Position numbers and translations under genes: made by a program. This document shows, one piece after another, positions 6,398 to 7,115 of a stretch of DNA of 7,115 bases. Numbering within the stretch: the stretch's first letter is position 1; every line of letters starts with the position of its first letter. The notes under the pieces are model-generated. The model ran no database searches and was not told the origin of the DNA. It saw nothing but the letters and a program-made list of their open reading frames with translations. Origin of the DNA: Candidatus Nanopelagicaceae bacterium (GTDB lineage Bacteria; Actinomycetota; Actinomycetes; Nanopelagicales; Nanopelagicaceae); the NCBI GenBank assembly GCA_947490625.1, contig CANLHC010000042.1, positions 1 through 7,115 of the forward strand, given 5' to 3'.

Positions 6398-6702
6398 TTC
6401 TTAGCCGCCTTCTTCTTTGCCGGTGCAGACTTCTTTGCCGGTGCAGACTTCTTTGCCAGTGCAGACTTCTTTGCCGGTGCGATTGCATCAACACGAGCGA
6501 CGAGGCGGTCGAATTCCTCTCGCTTTACAAAACCCATTTTGAGAACGGTCGCCTCTACCTCATCATGGATCTTCGCCTTTAAAGAATCAGCGCTCTCGCG
6601 CGCCCATGTATTTATGGCAGCAGCAACCTCTTGCGGACTTTTCTCACCATCAGAGAGCTTGGTGAGATAGGTCTTGAGGGATGTGAATAGATCCGTTGTC
6701 AT
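6394..6702 (-). CDS. Coiled-coil protein with lysine/alanine-rich repeat tail (BMFP/phasin-like), unknown function
   Basis: From ATG 6700-6702 the product has 102 residues. Residues 1-74 look helical: an amphipathic N-terminus (MTTDLFTSLKTYLTKL), then KSPQEVAAAINTWARESADSL, then VEATVLKMGFVKREEFDRLV to about 74. The last segment resembles the conserved part of BMFP/UbiK (YqiC-like) accessory proteins, where an LDLVTREEFD pattern precedes a trimerising coiled coil; a phasin-like label is another possibility. Residues 75-102 are a basic tail with 11 lysines built from SAPAKK/SALAKK hexapeptides, like the nucleic-acid-binding tails of actinobacterial HU and histone-like proteins. A TTG at 6739-6741 would add 13 residues, but GGAAGGG six bases before the ATG decides for the shorter form. 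It overlaps the 58-residue gene by 4 bp. Coding status is strong; function is not established. Confidence 0.8.
   Translation of the reverse strand: MTTDLFTSLKTYLTKLSDGEKSPQEVAAAINTWARESADSLKAKIHDEVEATVLKMGFVKREEFDRLVARVDAIAPAKKSALAKKSAPAKKSAPAKKKAAKK
6413..6480 (-). repeat. 18-bp in-frame tandem repeat, about 3.8 copies
   Basis: On the plus strand the unit TTCTTTGCCGGTGCAGAC occurs at 6413-6430 and 6431-6448, at 6449-6466 with one G-to-A change, and as a partial copy at 6467-6480. It encodes the SAPAKK/SALAKK hexapeptides of the basic tail (the variant unit turns Pro into Leu). Near-identity at DNA level suggests recent expansion by slippage. Copy-number change would lengthen or shorten the tail in frame. 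Confidence 0.95.
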
Positions 6703-6708
6703 TAAATA

Positions 6709-6715
6709 CCCTTCC
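6709..6715 (-). promoter_or_regulatory. Ribosome-binding site of the lysine-tail gene
   Basis: GGAAGGG on the minus strand lies six bases before ATG 6700-6702 in the 66-bp gap after the SSB-like gene. It is among the strongest Shine-Dalgarno-like sequences in the window and fixes this start over the upstream TTG. Confidence 0.7.
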
Positions 6716-6768
6716 AGGTAAGTGCCAAAGGGAAGTAGCAATCGCCACTACCTACTCCCCTAGAGTAT

Positions 6769-7113
6769 CTACAATCGTGAGATCTCGGCGGCCTCAACTT
6801 GCCAGCGACTTGCAACTCCGGCCGGCCCTGACCAAAAACGACGATGGATCGCTCCCGTGATCTCCACCCACTCGCCCTCCTTGAGGGTTAATGCGCTACG
6901 GCGCATCTTTGAACTCCACGCCGCAACATCGAGTGTATCTACACCACCGCGTTCTGCCCGGGAAACAATAAGTCGGAACTCAACTACTTTATCTCCGCTA
7001 GGGAGCTCTTTCTCGATCGCTGGCGCAGAAACTCTTCCACGCAGCAAGAGATCATTGAGCGAATAATCGAGTTCGGTATCGTCAATCTTTTTGGCAACTT
7101 TAGTTGATGACAT
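6769..7113 (-). CDS. SSB-like single-stranded DNA-binding OB-fold protein
   Basis: The 114-residue product resembles the OB-fold of bacterial single-stranded DNA-binding proteins. After a 20-residue charged leader, LLLRGRVSAPAIEKELPSG (22-40) matches the first SSB strands (G.v...P..r.lpsG). VVEFRLIVSR (43-52) matches the FrlAv strand, VDTLDVAAWSSKMRRSAL (58-75) the D..dvvaW segment, and LKEGEWVEITGAIHRRFWS (77-95) the kGd.V.v.G.l..R segment. It lacks the long Gly/Pro-rich linker and acidic DDDIPF-type C-terminal tip that canonical SSB uses to recruit partners, so it is probably a divergent accessory member rather than the replicative SSB. The start is ATG 7111-7113, only two bases from the window edge, so neither its ribosome-binding site nor an upstream extension can be judged. 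It stops at TAG 6769-6771 and heads the visible operon. Confidence 0.8.
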   Translation of the reverse strand: MSSTKVAKKIDDTELDYSLNDLLLRGRVSAPAIEKELPSGDKVVEFRLIVSRAERGGVDTLDVAAWSSKMRRSALTLKEGEWVEITGAIHRRFWSGPAGVASRWQVEAAEISRL

Positions 7114-7115
7114 GT

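Larger units (their letters stand above)
247..7113 (-). other. Predicted eight-gene polycistronic unit (SSB-like gene to xerD)
   Basis: All eight minus-strand genes are contiguous, with gaps of 66, 44 and 25 bp and overlaps of 4, 1, 8 and 17 bp. I find no strong hairpin followed by a T-run, nor a convincing -35/-10 pair, in the gaps. Overlapping start and stop codons imply translational coupling for the lysine-tail/58-residue, tlyA/nadK, nadK/recN and pyrG/xerD pairs. The promoter must lie beyond the right edge or within coding sequence. Co-transcription is inferred. Confidence 0.65.

Noticed and set aside
6413..6480. Repeat array considered as CRISPR-like
   Set aside because: The 18-bp units are directly adjacent with no spacers and encode a regular hexapeptide in frame.
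6287..6670. Plus-strand ORF of 127 codons with FFAGAD repeats
   Set aside because: It is the antisense reading of the 18-bp repeat in the lysine-tail gene. It spans two better-supported minus-strand genes with overlapping start/stop codons and has no family resemblance.
6703..6768. Gap between the SSB-like gene and the lysine-tail gene as a promoter or terminator
   Set aside because: The GTAG/CTAC inverted repeat is weak and has no T-run. A TACTCT -10-like hexamer has no acceptable -35 at 17 bp. Only the ribosome-binding site is convincing.

Overview
The window is a tightly packed chromosomal stretch of bacterial housekeeping genes, most likely from a streamlined actinobacterium. The order read along the minus strand, tlyA - nadK - recN - pyrG - xerD, is a classic actinobacterial neighbourhood. 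As I remember it, Mycobacterium tuberculosis has the same order around Rv1694-Rv1701, with extra genes interleaved. Base composition is moderate (GC in the mid-to-high forties by eye, not computed), gaps are tiny and several genes overlap. That combination would fit small-genome freshwater actinobacteria of the acI/Nanopelagicales type. This placement is inference; no marker here fixes the taxon.

Layout, in transcription order from right to left on the minus strand: a small SSB-like OB-fold protein (6769-7113); after 66 bp, a 102-residue coiled-coil-type protein with a lysine/alanine tail encoded by an 18-bp tandem repeat (6394-6702); overlapping it by 4 bp (ATGA), an acidic 58-residue protein (6221-6397); after 44 bp, the rRNA methyltransferase TlyA (5388-6176); overlapping by 1 bp (TAATG), NAD kinase (4531-5388); overlapping by 8 bp, the DNA repair ATPase RecN (2814-4538); after 25 bp, CTP synthase PyrG (1154-2788); overlapping by 17 bp, the tyrosine recombinase XerD (247-1170). 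At the left edge, the 3' end of a plus-strand conserved actinobacterial gene (1-243) meets xerD tail to tail, with 3 bp between the stop codons.

All eight minus-strand genes look like one polycistronic unit: four overlaps, no gap longer than 66 bp, and no convincing internal terminator or promoter. The products cover genome maintenance (SSB-like protein, RecN, XerD), nucleotide and cofactor supply (PyrG for CTP, NadK for NADP) and ribosome modification (TlyA). Catalytic motifs are intact in every recognisable enzyme. Several starts depend on ribosome-binding sites: xerD appears to use TTG, recN GTG, and pyrG an internal ATG.

I see no mobile element, CRISPR array, RNA gene or prophage. The least understood parts are the basic/acidic pair of small proteins upstream of tlyA, the SSB-like protein, and the partial gene at the left edge. 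No stretch longer than 66 bp lacks a gene.
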